5,517 nt of DNA from Methanobacterium sp. (GCA_015661405.1 JACWMK010000094.1:1-5517); one strand, 5' to 3'. Numbered from the stretch's first letter, positions 1-5,155 are shown. The notes: a model not told the origin generated them from the letters alone. Numbers and translations are program-made.

Positions 1-770
1 ATTGGTTCTTTAGCTTTTCGCTCTGAATATATAAATCCTAATAACATAATTCCGGAGAAAACAAATAGTAATGCTAAGAATGTTACAGGTAATACAGTGT
101 TTTCTTCGATAAATGTTAGAGCTAGAAGAAATGAAACTAAACTTGCTGTAAAAGTAATTATTCCCCAGTAATCCATTATTTTTTCTTTTACAATTATTCC
201 CAGTTCGGGTAGATAGGGTATAATTAAACTTAATGCTACGATTCCTACAGGCACGTTTACAAAGAATATCCATTGCCATCCTAAGGAATCTGTGATATAA
301 CCTCCTAGTGTAGGGCCTACTACGCTGGATATACCACCAACTGCTACAAGTAATCCCATATATTTTCCTCTTTGTCGGGGTGGGAATATTTCAGCAATTA
401 TTTTTAAGGGAACTGTTGTAATTATACCTGCACCTAGTCCTTGCAATGCTCTAAATATGATAAGTTCCGTCATATTTTGAGATAAACCACAAAGAATTGA
501 ACCAAATACAAAAACAATTATTGCACCTATAAAAATTTTTTTACTACCATAAAAATCCGACAGCTTACCTGAAAGCATGGCAGAAATTATTAAGGTGGTA
601 AGGAAAATCGTAAAAGGCCAAACATAGTATTGGAAACCGCCTAAACTTGCAATTATCTTTGGCATAGCCGTACTAGTAATGGTACTATCTAAAGATACAA
701 TTAATACACTGATCATTAGACCGGCAATAATTACTTTAAAATGCTTTAAAACATCATTTTCTACATTCAT
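1..770 (-). CDS. DHA2-family MFS multidrug efflux transporter, N-terminal part (gene continues past the left edge)
   Basis: This is a proton-driven drug exporter of the major facilitator superfamily, DHA2 (14-helix) type, in the cytoplasmic membrane. 256 residues are visible, about half of the usual 480-550. Visible motifs are LDSTITSTAMPK at residues 27-38 (DHA2 helix-1 motif), GKLSDFYGSKKIF at 68-80 (loop 2-3 motif A), RALQGLGAG at 107-115 (motif B with the helix-4 Arg) and GPTLGGYITD at 152-161 (antiporter motif C), followed by GWQWIFFVNVPVG. About seven hydrophobic helices fit in the visible part. The start is ATG 770-768, preceded by AAAGGTGA (786-779) at 8 bases. The gene diverges from a TrmB-type regulator across a promoter region with an inverted repeat, suggesting regulation by that neighbour. 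The family call is firm; the substrate is unknown. Confidence 0.93.
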   Translation of the reverse strand, partial: MNVENDVLKHFKVIIAGLMISVLIVSLDSTITSTAMPKIIASLGGFQYYVWPFTIFLTTLIISAMLSGKLSDFYGSKKIFIGAIIVFVFGSILCGLSQNMTELIIFRALQGLGAGIITTVPLKIIAEIFPPRQRGKYMGLLVAVGGISSVVGPTLGGYITDSLGWQWIFFVNVPVGIVALSLIIPYLPELGIIVKEKIMDYWGIITFTASLVSFLLALTFIEENTVLPVTFLALLFVFSGIMLLGFIYSERKAKEP

Positions 771-778
771 ATGCCTTT

Positions 779-786
779 TCACCTTT
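779..786 (-). promoter_or_regulatory. Ribosome binding site of the MFS transporter gene
   Basis: Read on the minus strand this is AAAGGTGA, ending 8 bases before ATG 770. It matches the archaeal anti-Shine-Dalgarno complement GGAGGTGA and fixes the start of the transporter. Confidence 0.7.
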
Positions 787-884
787 AATTTTCTATTTAT
801 GTATCACTCAAATTTTTTTGTTTCATTTTTTTAAACCTAAATTTTTTAGAATTTTCGTTAAAAAAATTTAAATTTAAGTTTTAC

Positions 885-894
885 AAATATATAA
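885..894 (-). promoter_or_regulatory. Possible TATA box for the MFS transporter
   Basis: On the minus strand this reads TTATATATTT. It would place the transcription start near 860 and give a leader of about 90 bases. The inverted repeat at 899-924 lies immediately upstream of it, where it could block or assist TBP/TFB. A second AT-rich candidate (minus strand, about 934-926, AAATATAAT) cannot be excluded; it would put the start inside the inverted repeat. Confidence 0.4.
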
Positions 895-898
895 TTAA

Positions 899-924
899 TT
901 TACTACTTATAATTAAAGTAGTAA
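899..924. promoter_or_regulatory. Inverted-repeat operator between the MFS pump and the TrmB regulator
   Basis: TTACTACTT (900-908) and AAGTAGTAA (916-924) are perfect reverse complements separated by 7 bases. The left arm with its flank, AATTAATTTACTACTT (893-908), recurs exactly at 2642-2657 in the promoter region of the ABC exporter. A palindrome of two 9-10 base arms is the kind of site a dimeric winged-helix regulator binds, and the adjacent TrmB-family gene is the obvious candidate. The symmetry and the repeat are seen directly; protein binding is inferred. Confidence 0.7.
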
Positions 925-950
925 TTATATTTCTAAAATGTAATTTAGTT

Positions 951-994
951 AGTAAATGTATATATAAGTTACGATTTAGTAAATAGTAAATTAA
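951..994. promoter_or_regulatory. Cluster of operator-like half-sites at the regulator's own promoter
   Basis: AGTAAAT occurs three times (951-957, 978-984, 985-991), the last two being directly adjacent. On the minus strand 994-980 reads TTAATTTACTATTTA, which differs by one base from TTAATTTACTACTTA at 895-909. The cluster flanks the TATA box and covers the predicted start site of the regulator gene, as expected for autoregulation. In such AT-rich DNA part of this could be chance, so confidence is modest. Confidence 0.35.
959..967 (+). promoter_or_regulatory. TATA box of the TrmB-family regulator gene
   Basis: TATATATAA at 959-967 is a good archaeal TATA element. It predicts a transcription start near 990 and a leader of about 30 bases that contains the GGTGA ribosome binding site. 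Confidence 0.55.
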
Positions 995-1010
995 CAAAAA
1001 AAATAATATT

Positions 1011-1016
1011 GGTGAT
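1011..1016 (+). promoter_or_regulatory. Ribosome binding site of the TrmB-family regulator
   Basis: GGTGAT at 1011-1016 matches the archaeal Shine-Dalgarno core and ends 6 bases before ATG 1023, supporting that start. Confidence 0.65.
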
Positions 1017-1022
1017 TAAATA

Positions 1023-1844
1023 ATGGTAGAAATACCTCATGAATTAATAAAATCTTTAACAGAACTTGGAATGCTCGATTCTGAAGCTAAACTATACGCG
1101 GCACTTGTATTCTTACGAAGCGCTGAAGTAAGAGATATACTAGAGTTTCTAGATGTATCTAAACCTAGCATATATGAAGGTTTAAGGATGCTTGAAAAAA
1201 ATGGTTTAATAATATTAACAAGCCCCAGACCAGCTACATACCAAGCAATAGAACCTAAAATTGCATTAGAAATTATAATAAAAAGATATATGGATGCTAA
1301 AAAAGAAGCTTTAATTCAATTACAGGACTTTAAAGATCAAGAAATATCCATTAAACCTAATAATCCTTTATTTTTTATTTTCGGTGGTAAAAGTATTGAA
1401 TTTAAAATTAAAGATTTGTTAAAAAACGCTAAAGGAAGCATTTATTGCCAGACATCAATTAAATATCTTGATTACATAGAAAAAAGCGCAAAAAAGAACA
1501 TTCAAATAAATCTTGTAATAATGGTTGACGGAAACGACAGTAAAGGACGATTAGAACGTTTATCTAGAATGAGTAATGTAAAAATCAAAATAACAGAAAA
1601 AAATCAGATTATAGAACGTATGGAGAAGATTAATCTGAAAAACCAATCCATGGATAGTATGATGGATTTAATAGACCTTGATAACCAGTTTATGCTAGTG
1701 GTTGATGATTCAGAGGTTTTAGTAGTACCGCCCTTAAAAGATGACTCATTAACTGCACTAAACTCAACAAACAAAGCATTAATATTTAGAATAAAAATAG
1801 GAATAGAAGAAGCATTGTCATCAAATAGTTCAGATGAACAATAA
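1023..1844 (+). CDS. TrmB-family transcriptional regulator
   Basis: This 273-residue cytoplasmic protein has the layout of the archaeal TrmB family. Residues about 6-80 form a winged helix-turn-helix, with LGMLDSEAKLYAALV as the first helices, a recognition-helix region around VSKPSIYEGLRMLEKNGLI (45-63) and a wing near PRPATYQAIEP. A linking helix rich in charged residues follows (about 80-108), which in the family helps dimerisation. Residues about 116-263 resemble the phospholipase D-like effector domain (FFIFGGKSIEFKIKDLLKNA, then SIYCQTS). The catalytic HKD motif of true phospholipases is not seen, so a ligand-sensing or purely structural role is more likely. Family members regulate sugar uptake, central metabolism or efflux. 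Here the gene is divergent from a drug pump and shares an operator-like repeat with an ABC exporter, so control of efflux is inferred. The C-terminal tail is Ser/Asp-rich. Confidence 0.9.
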   Translation: MVEIPHELIKSLTELGMLDSEAKLYAALVFLRSAEVRDILEFLDVSKPSIYEGLRMLEKNGLIILTSPRPATYQAIEPKIALEIIIKRYMDAKKEALIQLQDFKDQEISIKPNNPLFFIFGGKSIEFKIKDLLKNAKGSIYCQTSIKYLDYIEKSAKKNIQINLVIMVDGNDSKGRLERLSRMSNVKIKITEKNQIIERMEKINLKNQSMDSMMDLIDLDNQFMLVVDDSEVLVVPPLKDDSLTALNSTNKALIFRIKIGIEEALSSNSSDEQ

Positions 1845-1852
1845 TTATTGTT
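1837..1852. terminator. Perfect palindrome overlapping the regulator stop codon, possible terminator
   Basis: AACAATAATTATTGTT at 1837-1852 is a perfect 16-base palindrome spanning the TAA stop (1842-1844). T-rich stretches follow (1851-1855 and a T6 run near 1868-1873). Archaeal termination relies mainly on T runs, so the T6 run is the more plausible signal. The palindrome has no loop and would be a weak hairpin. Confidence 0.3.
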
Positions 1853-1970
1853 TATTACTGATACAAATTTTTTGAATAGCCAACTATTTAGAGAGTTAAA
1901 TACTTAGTTAAAACTTCTGCCAAGTCAAATTAAAATATTATTTATTTCTCAAAATATCATTCATTTGCTT

Positions 1971-2057
1971 ACTCGCGCTGTCCCCTTAAGGTTGAGAGCG
2001 GGTCAAGTACCAGGGATGATAATACCTACAATGAATTTAATAGAACTTACTTGGGAC
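1971..2057. other. GC-rich island with possible RNA structure or gene relic
   Basis: Bases 1971-2015 contain 27 G or C out of 45, far above the surrounding DNA. Possible pairings are CGCT (1976-1979) with AGCG (1997-2000), and CAAGTA (2004-2009) with TACTTG (2048-2053). Alternatively GTCCC (1980-1984) can pair with GGGAC (2053-2057); this competes with the second pairing. CCTTAAGG (1984-1991) is self-complementary. No known tRNA, rRNA or riboswitch is recognised. A plus-strand frame crosses the island without stops until 2101, so a decayed coding sequence is equally possible. The strand is unknown. Confidence 0.3.
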
Positions 2058-2218
2058 AATAAATTTGTATTATATTCCTCATCTGTCCATCTAAATTTAT
2101 GATTAGTTGAAGTGGGTTTTATCATAAAATATTTAATTAGATTTGAACTAGTGGAAGGTGTTAAATTGGTAAATACAAAGATAAATTAGTATGAGAGTTG
2201 GTTTTGGTAGAGTCGAAG

Positions 2219-2234
2219 CTAACTATATAGTTAG
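2219..2234. repeat. Perfect 16-base palindrome in intergenic DNA
   Basis: CTAACTATATAGTTAG is identical to its reverse complement over 16 bases and carries a TATATA core. It lies away from the visible promoters, and its role is not known. A lone palindrome in AT-rich DNA may be chance. Confidence 0.35.
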
Positions 2235-2483
2235 AAATCCTATGAATTTTTGAAGAATTAAAAATTGGTGTTATACTGTCTTAAACCTGTTTTATGTAGT
2301 GTTGGGATTGTTTTCAAATGAATTCATATAAAATCCGGGATATTCATTTATACAGAATTTTCTTATCAATAGATCTTATTCTTAGAACACACACCAAAAA
2401 CATTTTCACCTGTTTCTGTTACAACCTCCTGCAACTAAAGACTCTCAAGAAAAAATAACACAACCTAACGAACGTTAACATCC

Positions 2484-2593
2484 AAAAAAGAAAAAATTAA
2501 TAAAAAAGGACAAAAAGAAAAAAAATTAAGAAAAGATGTCAAAGAAAAAAAAGAAACAAAAAAATTAATAAAAATAATAAAGTTAAAAGAAAA
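2484..2593. other. Long purine-rich, A-rich tract upstream of the ABC exporter promoter
   Basis: Only 17 of 110 plus-strand bases are pyrimidines, and the tract is a series of A runs with scattered G. It ends about 10 bases before the TATA box of the ABC exporter operon. Stops occur in each plus frame near it, so it is not a convincing Lys-rich gene. Poly(dA:dT) is known to disfavour histone wrapping, and Methanobacteriales carry histones, so it may keep the promoter accessible. On the minus strand its T runs could stop transcription. Both roles are inferred. Confidence 0.45.
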
Positions 2594-2602
2594 TCTCCGT
2601 AA

Positions 2603-2612
2603 TTTATATATA
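2603..2612 (+). promoter_or_regulatory. TATA box of the ABC exporter operon
   Basis: TTTATATATA at 2603-2612 is a strong archaeal TATA element. It predicts a start near 2635 and a leader of about 85-90 bases that contains the inverted repeat at 2648-2675. Confidence 0.6.
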
Positions 2613-2647
2613 CTTTTACCAATAATCTAATTTTATTGTTAAATTAA

Positions 2648-2675
2648 TTTACTACTTTCAATAATAAGTTGTAAA
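2648..2675. promoter_or_regulatory. Second copy of the inverted-repeat operator, in front of the ABC exporter
   Basis: TTTACTACTT (2648-2657) and AAGTTGTAAA (2666-2675) form an inverted repeat with one mismatch and an 8-base spacer. The sequence 2642-2657 is identical over 16 bases to 893-908 beside the TrmB gene. The site lies just downstream of the predicted transcription start, where a bound protein would act as a roadblock or block polymerase recruitment, pointing to repression. The sharing of the site is seen; the identity of the binder is inferred. Confidence 0.65.
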
Positions 2676-2721
2676 TTATTTGTTATCTATCGTTTTAAAT
2701 AGGAGAATGAGTTGATGTGCT

Positions 2722-3642
2722 ATGATTGATGCAGAAAATCTCACAAGGAAATTCGGTGATCTAACTGTAGTAGATAAACTAACATTCCATATTGAGGAAG
2801 GAGAGGTTTTCGGTTTCCTAGGACCGAATGGTGCAGGAAAGACTACAACAATGAGAATGCTTAGCTGTCTAATATCAAAAACTAGTGGAGAAGCACGAAT
2901 AGCAGGTTATGATGTAAGTGATGAAGCAGATTCATTGAAGATTAGGAAGATTATCGGCTTGCTTCCTGAAAATAATGGTCTTTATGATGATTTAACAGCT
3001 TATAAGAACCTAGATTTTTATGGAAAACTCTATGAATGTTCAAAAACTCAAAGGAAAGAAAATATTGAGCATTTTCTAAAATTGTTAGGACTTTGGGATA
3101 AAAAAGATGTATTGGCTGGAACATTCTCTAAAGGAATGAAACAAAAACTTGCAATAGCACGCTCTCTTATTCATGAACCTGAAATATTATTCTTAGACGA
3201 GCCGACGGCAAATCTCGACCCTGAATCATCAAAAACAGTAAGAGATTTCATACTTGATTTGAAGAAGGAGAAGAAGACTATTTTTTTAAATACACATAAC
3301 CTTGATGAAGCTCAGAGAATATGTGATAAAATCGGAATATTTAACACTAAATTGATGGTAATAGGCTCTCCTGAAGAACTAGAGGATTCAACTTTGAGAA
3401 AAAAGACTGCAATTCAGTTAAAGGAAGTAAATGATAAAATACTGAAAGCATTAAGAAATTTATCGCTAAGGAATTTGACAATAGATAATAACAAACTAAT
3501 TGTTGACGTGGTTAATCCTGAAAACGAGAATCCGATTATTGTGGATGCAATAGTTAGTGCTGGTGGCAAAATTCAATACATTACTCGAATTAGCTCCACT
3601 TTAGAAGATGTATACCTGAAATTTGTGAGGGGTAAAAAGTGA
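2722..3642 (+). CDS. ABC transporter ATP-binding protein (ABC-2 type exporter, drug or Na+ efflux class)
   Basis: This 306-residue ATPase would energise the membrane partner encoded directly downstream. Visible motifs are Walker A GPNGAGKT (34-41), signature FSKGMKQK (135-142), Walker B ILFLDE (155-160), D-loop NLDP (164-167) and H-loop His192. The usual Q-loop glutamine is replaced by glutamate in LPENNGLYDDLT (81-92), a pattern I know from NatA/DrrA-like exporter ATPases. Residues about 220-300 form the C-terminal extension typical of that group (DUF4162-like). ATG 2722 is the first in-frame start after a TGA at 2713-2715. The best purine-rich ribosome site, AGGAGA (2701-2706), lies an unusually long 15 bases upstream. 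The permease gene overlaps by 4 bases, so the two form an operon. Substrate is unknown; a drug or toxic lipophile fits the shared operator with an MFS pump. Confidence 0.93.
   Translation: MIDAENLTRKFGDLTVVDKLTFHIEEGEVFGFLGPNGAGKTTTMRMLSCLISKTSGEARIAGYDVSDEADSLKIRKIIGLLPENNGLYDDLTAYKNLDFYGKLYECSKTQRKENIEHFLKLLGLWDKKDVLAGTFSKGMKQKLAIARSLIHEPEILFLDEPTANLDPESSKTVRDFILDLKKEKKTIFLNTHNLDEAQRICDKIGIFNTKLMVIGSPEELEDSTLRKKTAIQLKEVNDKILKALRNLSLRNLTIDNNKLIVDVVNPENENPIIVDAIVSAGGKIQYITRISSTLEDVYLKFVRGKK
3627..3633 (+). promoter_or_regulatory. Ribosome binding site of the permease, inside the ATPase gene
   Basis: GAGGGGT at 3627-3633 lies 5 bases before the GTG at 3639. It supports the GTG start that overlaps the ATPase stop as GTGA (3639-3642), an arrangement typical of translational coupling. 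Confidence 0.6.
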
Positions 3643-4424
3643 AACTCTGGAAATCATGGGTTATCGCAACCAAGGACTTCAGCACATTCCGCGAGAAAAA
3701 AAATACTATATATCCATTAATAGTTCTCCCACTCTTACTCTCGATTGTTTTACCTATTTTAATAGGGGGAATTGGGAATTTAATAGGGTTAATTGATAAT
3801 TTAATAGGGATAATTGGTATACCTATTTTAATAAAGGGATCCTCATCAAAAGATATCACAGTATTATTGAATTCGTTTTCATTTTTCTATATTATCCTAG
3901 CTTTTATCCTACCTAATACTCTTGCTTCTTATAGTATTTTAGGTGAGAAAATAGAGAAAAGCCTCGAACCACTTCTTGCAACACCAATAACAGATACTGA
4001 GCTTTTGCTTGGAAAGAGCATTACATCATTCCTGCCTTGTATTGCTATAATATATTTTAGTGCAATGATTTTCATGGTGCTTTCGGATGCAATCACTTAC
4101 AATACAATTGGCTATCTTTTTTTCCCGAATTGGAGCATGGCGATTATTTTATTATTAGCTGTTCCCCTGGTTAGTATTCTAAGCATTCAACTTAATGTTA
4201 TTATATCCTCAAGAGTCAGTGACGTGAGAACTGCAACCCAGCTCGGATTACTCCTATTTCTGCCTTTTATAGGTTTATATATATTTCTAGAGACAAGTGT
4301 AATCTCACTAAATATCATTAATCTGCTTGGAATTTTCGTAATCCTCTCTGTTGCCGTTGCTATTATATTCTCCATAAGCAAAACAATCATCCAGAGAGAC
4401 AAGATACTTACCAAGCGGGGATAG
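3639..4424 (+). CDS. ABC-2 type exporter permease
   Basis: This 261-residue membrane protein is the transmembrane partner of the upstream ATPase. It starts with GTG, overlapping the ATPase TGA by 4 bases. The N-terminus (MKLWKSWVIATKDF) is an amphipathic cytoplasmic segment, followed by about six hydrophobic helices near residues 24-45, 80-100, 128-150, 165-188, 200-217 and 225-247. The segment ILGEKIEKSLEPLLATPIT (100-118) with LLLGK just after it is the hallmark coupling region of ABC-2 permeases. Residues 47-60 contain a near-exact 7-residue duplication (NLIGLID/NLIGIIG) flanked by PILIG and PILIK, probably a local expansion after helix 1. Transport direction is export by family; the substrate is not readable. 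Confidence 0.88.
   Translation: MKLWKSWVIATKDFSTFREKKNTIYPLIVLPLLLSIVLPILIGGIGNLIGLIDNLIGIIGIPILIKGSSSKDITVLLNSFSFFYIILAFILPNTLASYSILGEKIEKSLEPLLATPITDTELLLGKSITSFLPCIAIIYFSAMIFMVLSDAITYNTIGYLFFPNWSMAIILLLAVPLVSILSIQLNVIISSRVSDVRTATQLGLLLFLPFIGLYIFLETSVISLNIINLLGIFVILSVAVAIIFSISKTIIQRDKILTKRG
3777..3818 (+). repeat. 21-base tandem duplication within the permease gene
   Basis: Two adjacent 21-base units (3777-3797 and 3798-3818) both begin AATTTAATAGGG and are nearly identical. They encode NLIGLID and NLIGIIG in frame. They are bracketed by two copies of TACCTATTTTAATA (3751-3764 and 3820-3833) encoding the PILI segments. The nested pattern suggests recent in-frame slippage or recombination that lengthened the segment after the first helix. 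Confidence 0.75.
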
Positions 4425-4440
4425 AATATATTCATATATT
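4425..4440 (+). terminator. Weak hairpin right after the permease stop codon
   Basis: AATATA (4425-4430) and TATATT (4435-4440) can pair around a TTCA loop, directly after the TAG at 4422-4424 and followed by TTC. All pairs are A-T, so the stem is weak. It also sits at the junction with the RaSEA remnant, so the match may be incidental. Confidence 0.2.
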
Positions 4441-4870
4441 TTCGTTAAACCTATCTTAACATCAGAAAAAGATGCTATTAATGATGCAGTGGCATCAGCA
4501 GAGTATTCTGAGAAGGTGGGTGTAGATAGAATATCATTCTGTCCGGCAACAATACATAAAGGAACCGTTATGGAAGTTTTATGGCATAGAGGTTCTTATC
4601 AACCACCATGGATATGAAGCATATTTGAAATTATTAAAAGAGTTCGAAATTCTGTACAAATACCAGCCATAAATGGACACTTCTGGATTTGGAACTCGAA
4701 GAGGTCCATTTAACTGTAAAAAGTGTAATAAAAAATTTAAAAATCCAATAATTGAATCCAACTTTAACCAGAGCGTTCCAGATGAATTTCATTGTAATTG
4801 TAAAGTTAGGTGGATGGCGGATGTTGAATTTTCGGATGTTACAAGATCAACCACCAATTTAACCAAATAA
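4429..4870 (+). pseudogene. Truncated and disrupted RaSEA (archaeosine biosynthesis radical SAM protein) remnant
   Basis: The intact protein, about 310 residues, works with ArcS to convert a tRNA G15 intermediate into archaeosine. Only the C-terminal part, about 140 residues, is present. Recognisable pieces are YIFVKPILTSEKDAI (from 4435), then ISFCPATIHKGTVMEVLWHR and GSYQPPW, which correspond to the family's NPxNxxxGTxxExLWxRGxYRPPWLWS region. TGA at 4615-4617 falls where the family has the second Trp, consistent with TGG to TGA. The frame then reads SIFEIIKRVRNSVQIPAI. An extra base in the A run near 4671-4673 shifts it to MDTSGFGTRRGPFNC, followed by the Cys-rich tail (CKKC, CNCKVRW) to TAA 4868-4870. 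The radical SAM core is absent, because the homology begins only a few bases after the permease stop. The family assignment is from memory of the motifs and is fairly firm. An intact copy probably exists elsewhere. Confidence 0.8.
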
Positions 4871-4974
4871 AATATTTAATTTCTTATTAAAACTCATATT
4901 AATTCTCATCTGAATATTCCTGGAAAGTCCAATTAATCTTTAAATAAACATGAAACCTTAAAAAAGGTTAAAAA

Positions 4975-5060
4975 ATGAAATTTTTTTATGATATTGCCCA
5001 GCCTAAACAGTAGAAGAATTAAGAGAATATTTAAAAATGAATAATATAAGTATTTTATAA
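4975..5060 (+). pseudogene. Possible small decayed reading frame of unknown function
   Basis: ATG 4975, preceded by AAAGGT (4963-4968), reads MKFFYDIAQPKQ and stops at TAG 5011-5013. One frame over, starting at 5010, the reading continues VEELREYLKMNNISIL to TAA 5058-5060. Restoring one base near 5008 would join them into a protein-like string of about 28 residues (DIAQPK-VEELREYLK). The joined sequence looks protein-like, but I do not recognise a family, and a chance match is possible at this length. Confidence 0.3.
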
Positions 5061-5062
5061 AT
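5054..5062 (+). promoter_or_regulatory. Possible TATA box of the glutamate decarboxylase gene
   Basis: TTTATAAAT at 5054-5062 would place the transcription start near 5085, giving a leader of about 70 bases. A competing AT-rich element near 5123-5130 would lie too close to the start codon to leave room for the ribosome site. Confidence 0.35.
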
Positions 5063-5142
5063 AAGAAATTTCAAATTTTTAATTCTTAATAAATGCTGAA
5101 AAATTATTAAATCTAATTTTTTGATTATATCTTTGAAATAAA

Positions 5143-5147
5143 GAGGT
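5143..5147 (+). promoter_or_regulatory. Ribosome binding site that decides the gad start
   Basis: GAGGT at 5143-5147 is 8 bases before ATG 5156 but only 2 bases before the in-frame ATG at 5150. The spacing therefore favours 5156 as the start. Confidence 0.6.
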
Positions 5148-5155
5148 AAATGAGA

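Larger units (their letters stand above)
1845..2602. other. Long intergenic region without a convincing intact gene
   Basis: No reading frame here has a recognisable product. Several short frames are interrupted by stops, for example a plus-strand frame open from about 1909 to 2100, a TGA at 2101-2103, then open again to 2187. A minus-strand frame is open from about 2190 to 2011, and a 46-codon plus-strand frame runs 2318-2458. This pattern fits either decayed genes or chance in AT-rich DNA. The GC-rich island, a 16-base palindrome and the purine-rich tract inside it are described separately. Confidence 0.6.
4871..5155. other. AT-rich gap before the glutamate decarboxylase gene
   Basis: Apart from the possible small relic at 4975-5060, the promoter candidates for the next gene and a weak inverted repeat AACCTT/AAGGTT (4954-4959/4964-4969), nothing is recognised here. 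Confidence 0.5.

Noticed and set aside
10..279. Minus-strand 89-codon frame inside the MFS gene
   Set aside because: It is a shadow in another frame on the same strand as the clear MFS transporter and has no recognisable domain.
1993..2014. tRNA T-arm-like sequence GCGGGTCAAGTACC
   Set aside because: No acceptor, D or anticodon stems can be built around it, and the T-loop consensus is not matched.
2012..2040. C/D-box guide RNA suggested by GATGATA and AATGAAT
   Set aside because: No matching D boxes (CTGA) at the right spacing, so the box pattern is not met.
2011..2190. Minus-strand frame containing HKFRWTDEEYNTNLLSQV
   Set aside because: It looks somewhat protein-like, but no family was recognised, there is no ribosome site, and it stops at the GC-rich island. 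It was kept only as part of the possible relic region.
2318..2458. 46-codon plus-strand frame starting MNSYKIRDIHLYRIF
   Set aside because: No ribosome site, no recognised family and composition like the surrounding non-coding DNA; probably chance.
3590..3859. Minus-strand 89-codon frame over the ATPase/permease junction
   Set aside because: It is antisense to two well-supported genes, and its Ile/Pro-rich repeats only mirror the permease duplication.
4187..4435. Minus-strand 82-codon frame inside the permease
   Set aside because: It is antisense to the permease with no motif or ribosome site.
4579..4761. Minus-strand 60-codon frame over the RaSEA remnant
   Set aside because: The opposite strand shows clear RaSEA similarity, so this is a shadow.
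4673..4870. A standalone 65-residue Cys-rich protein (zinc-ribbon-like)
   Set aside because: The CxxC and CxC motifs are the C-terminal tail of RaSEA read after a frameshift. There is no ribosome site before ATG 4673, so it is treated as part of the pseudogene.
4954..4969. AACCTT/AAGGTT inverted repeat as a terminator for the RaSEA remnant
   Set aside because: The stem is six pairs with an A4 loop and is followed by A, not T, on the plus strand, so it is unlikely to terminate plus-strand transcription.
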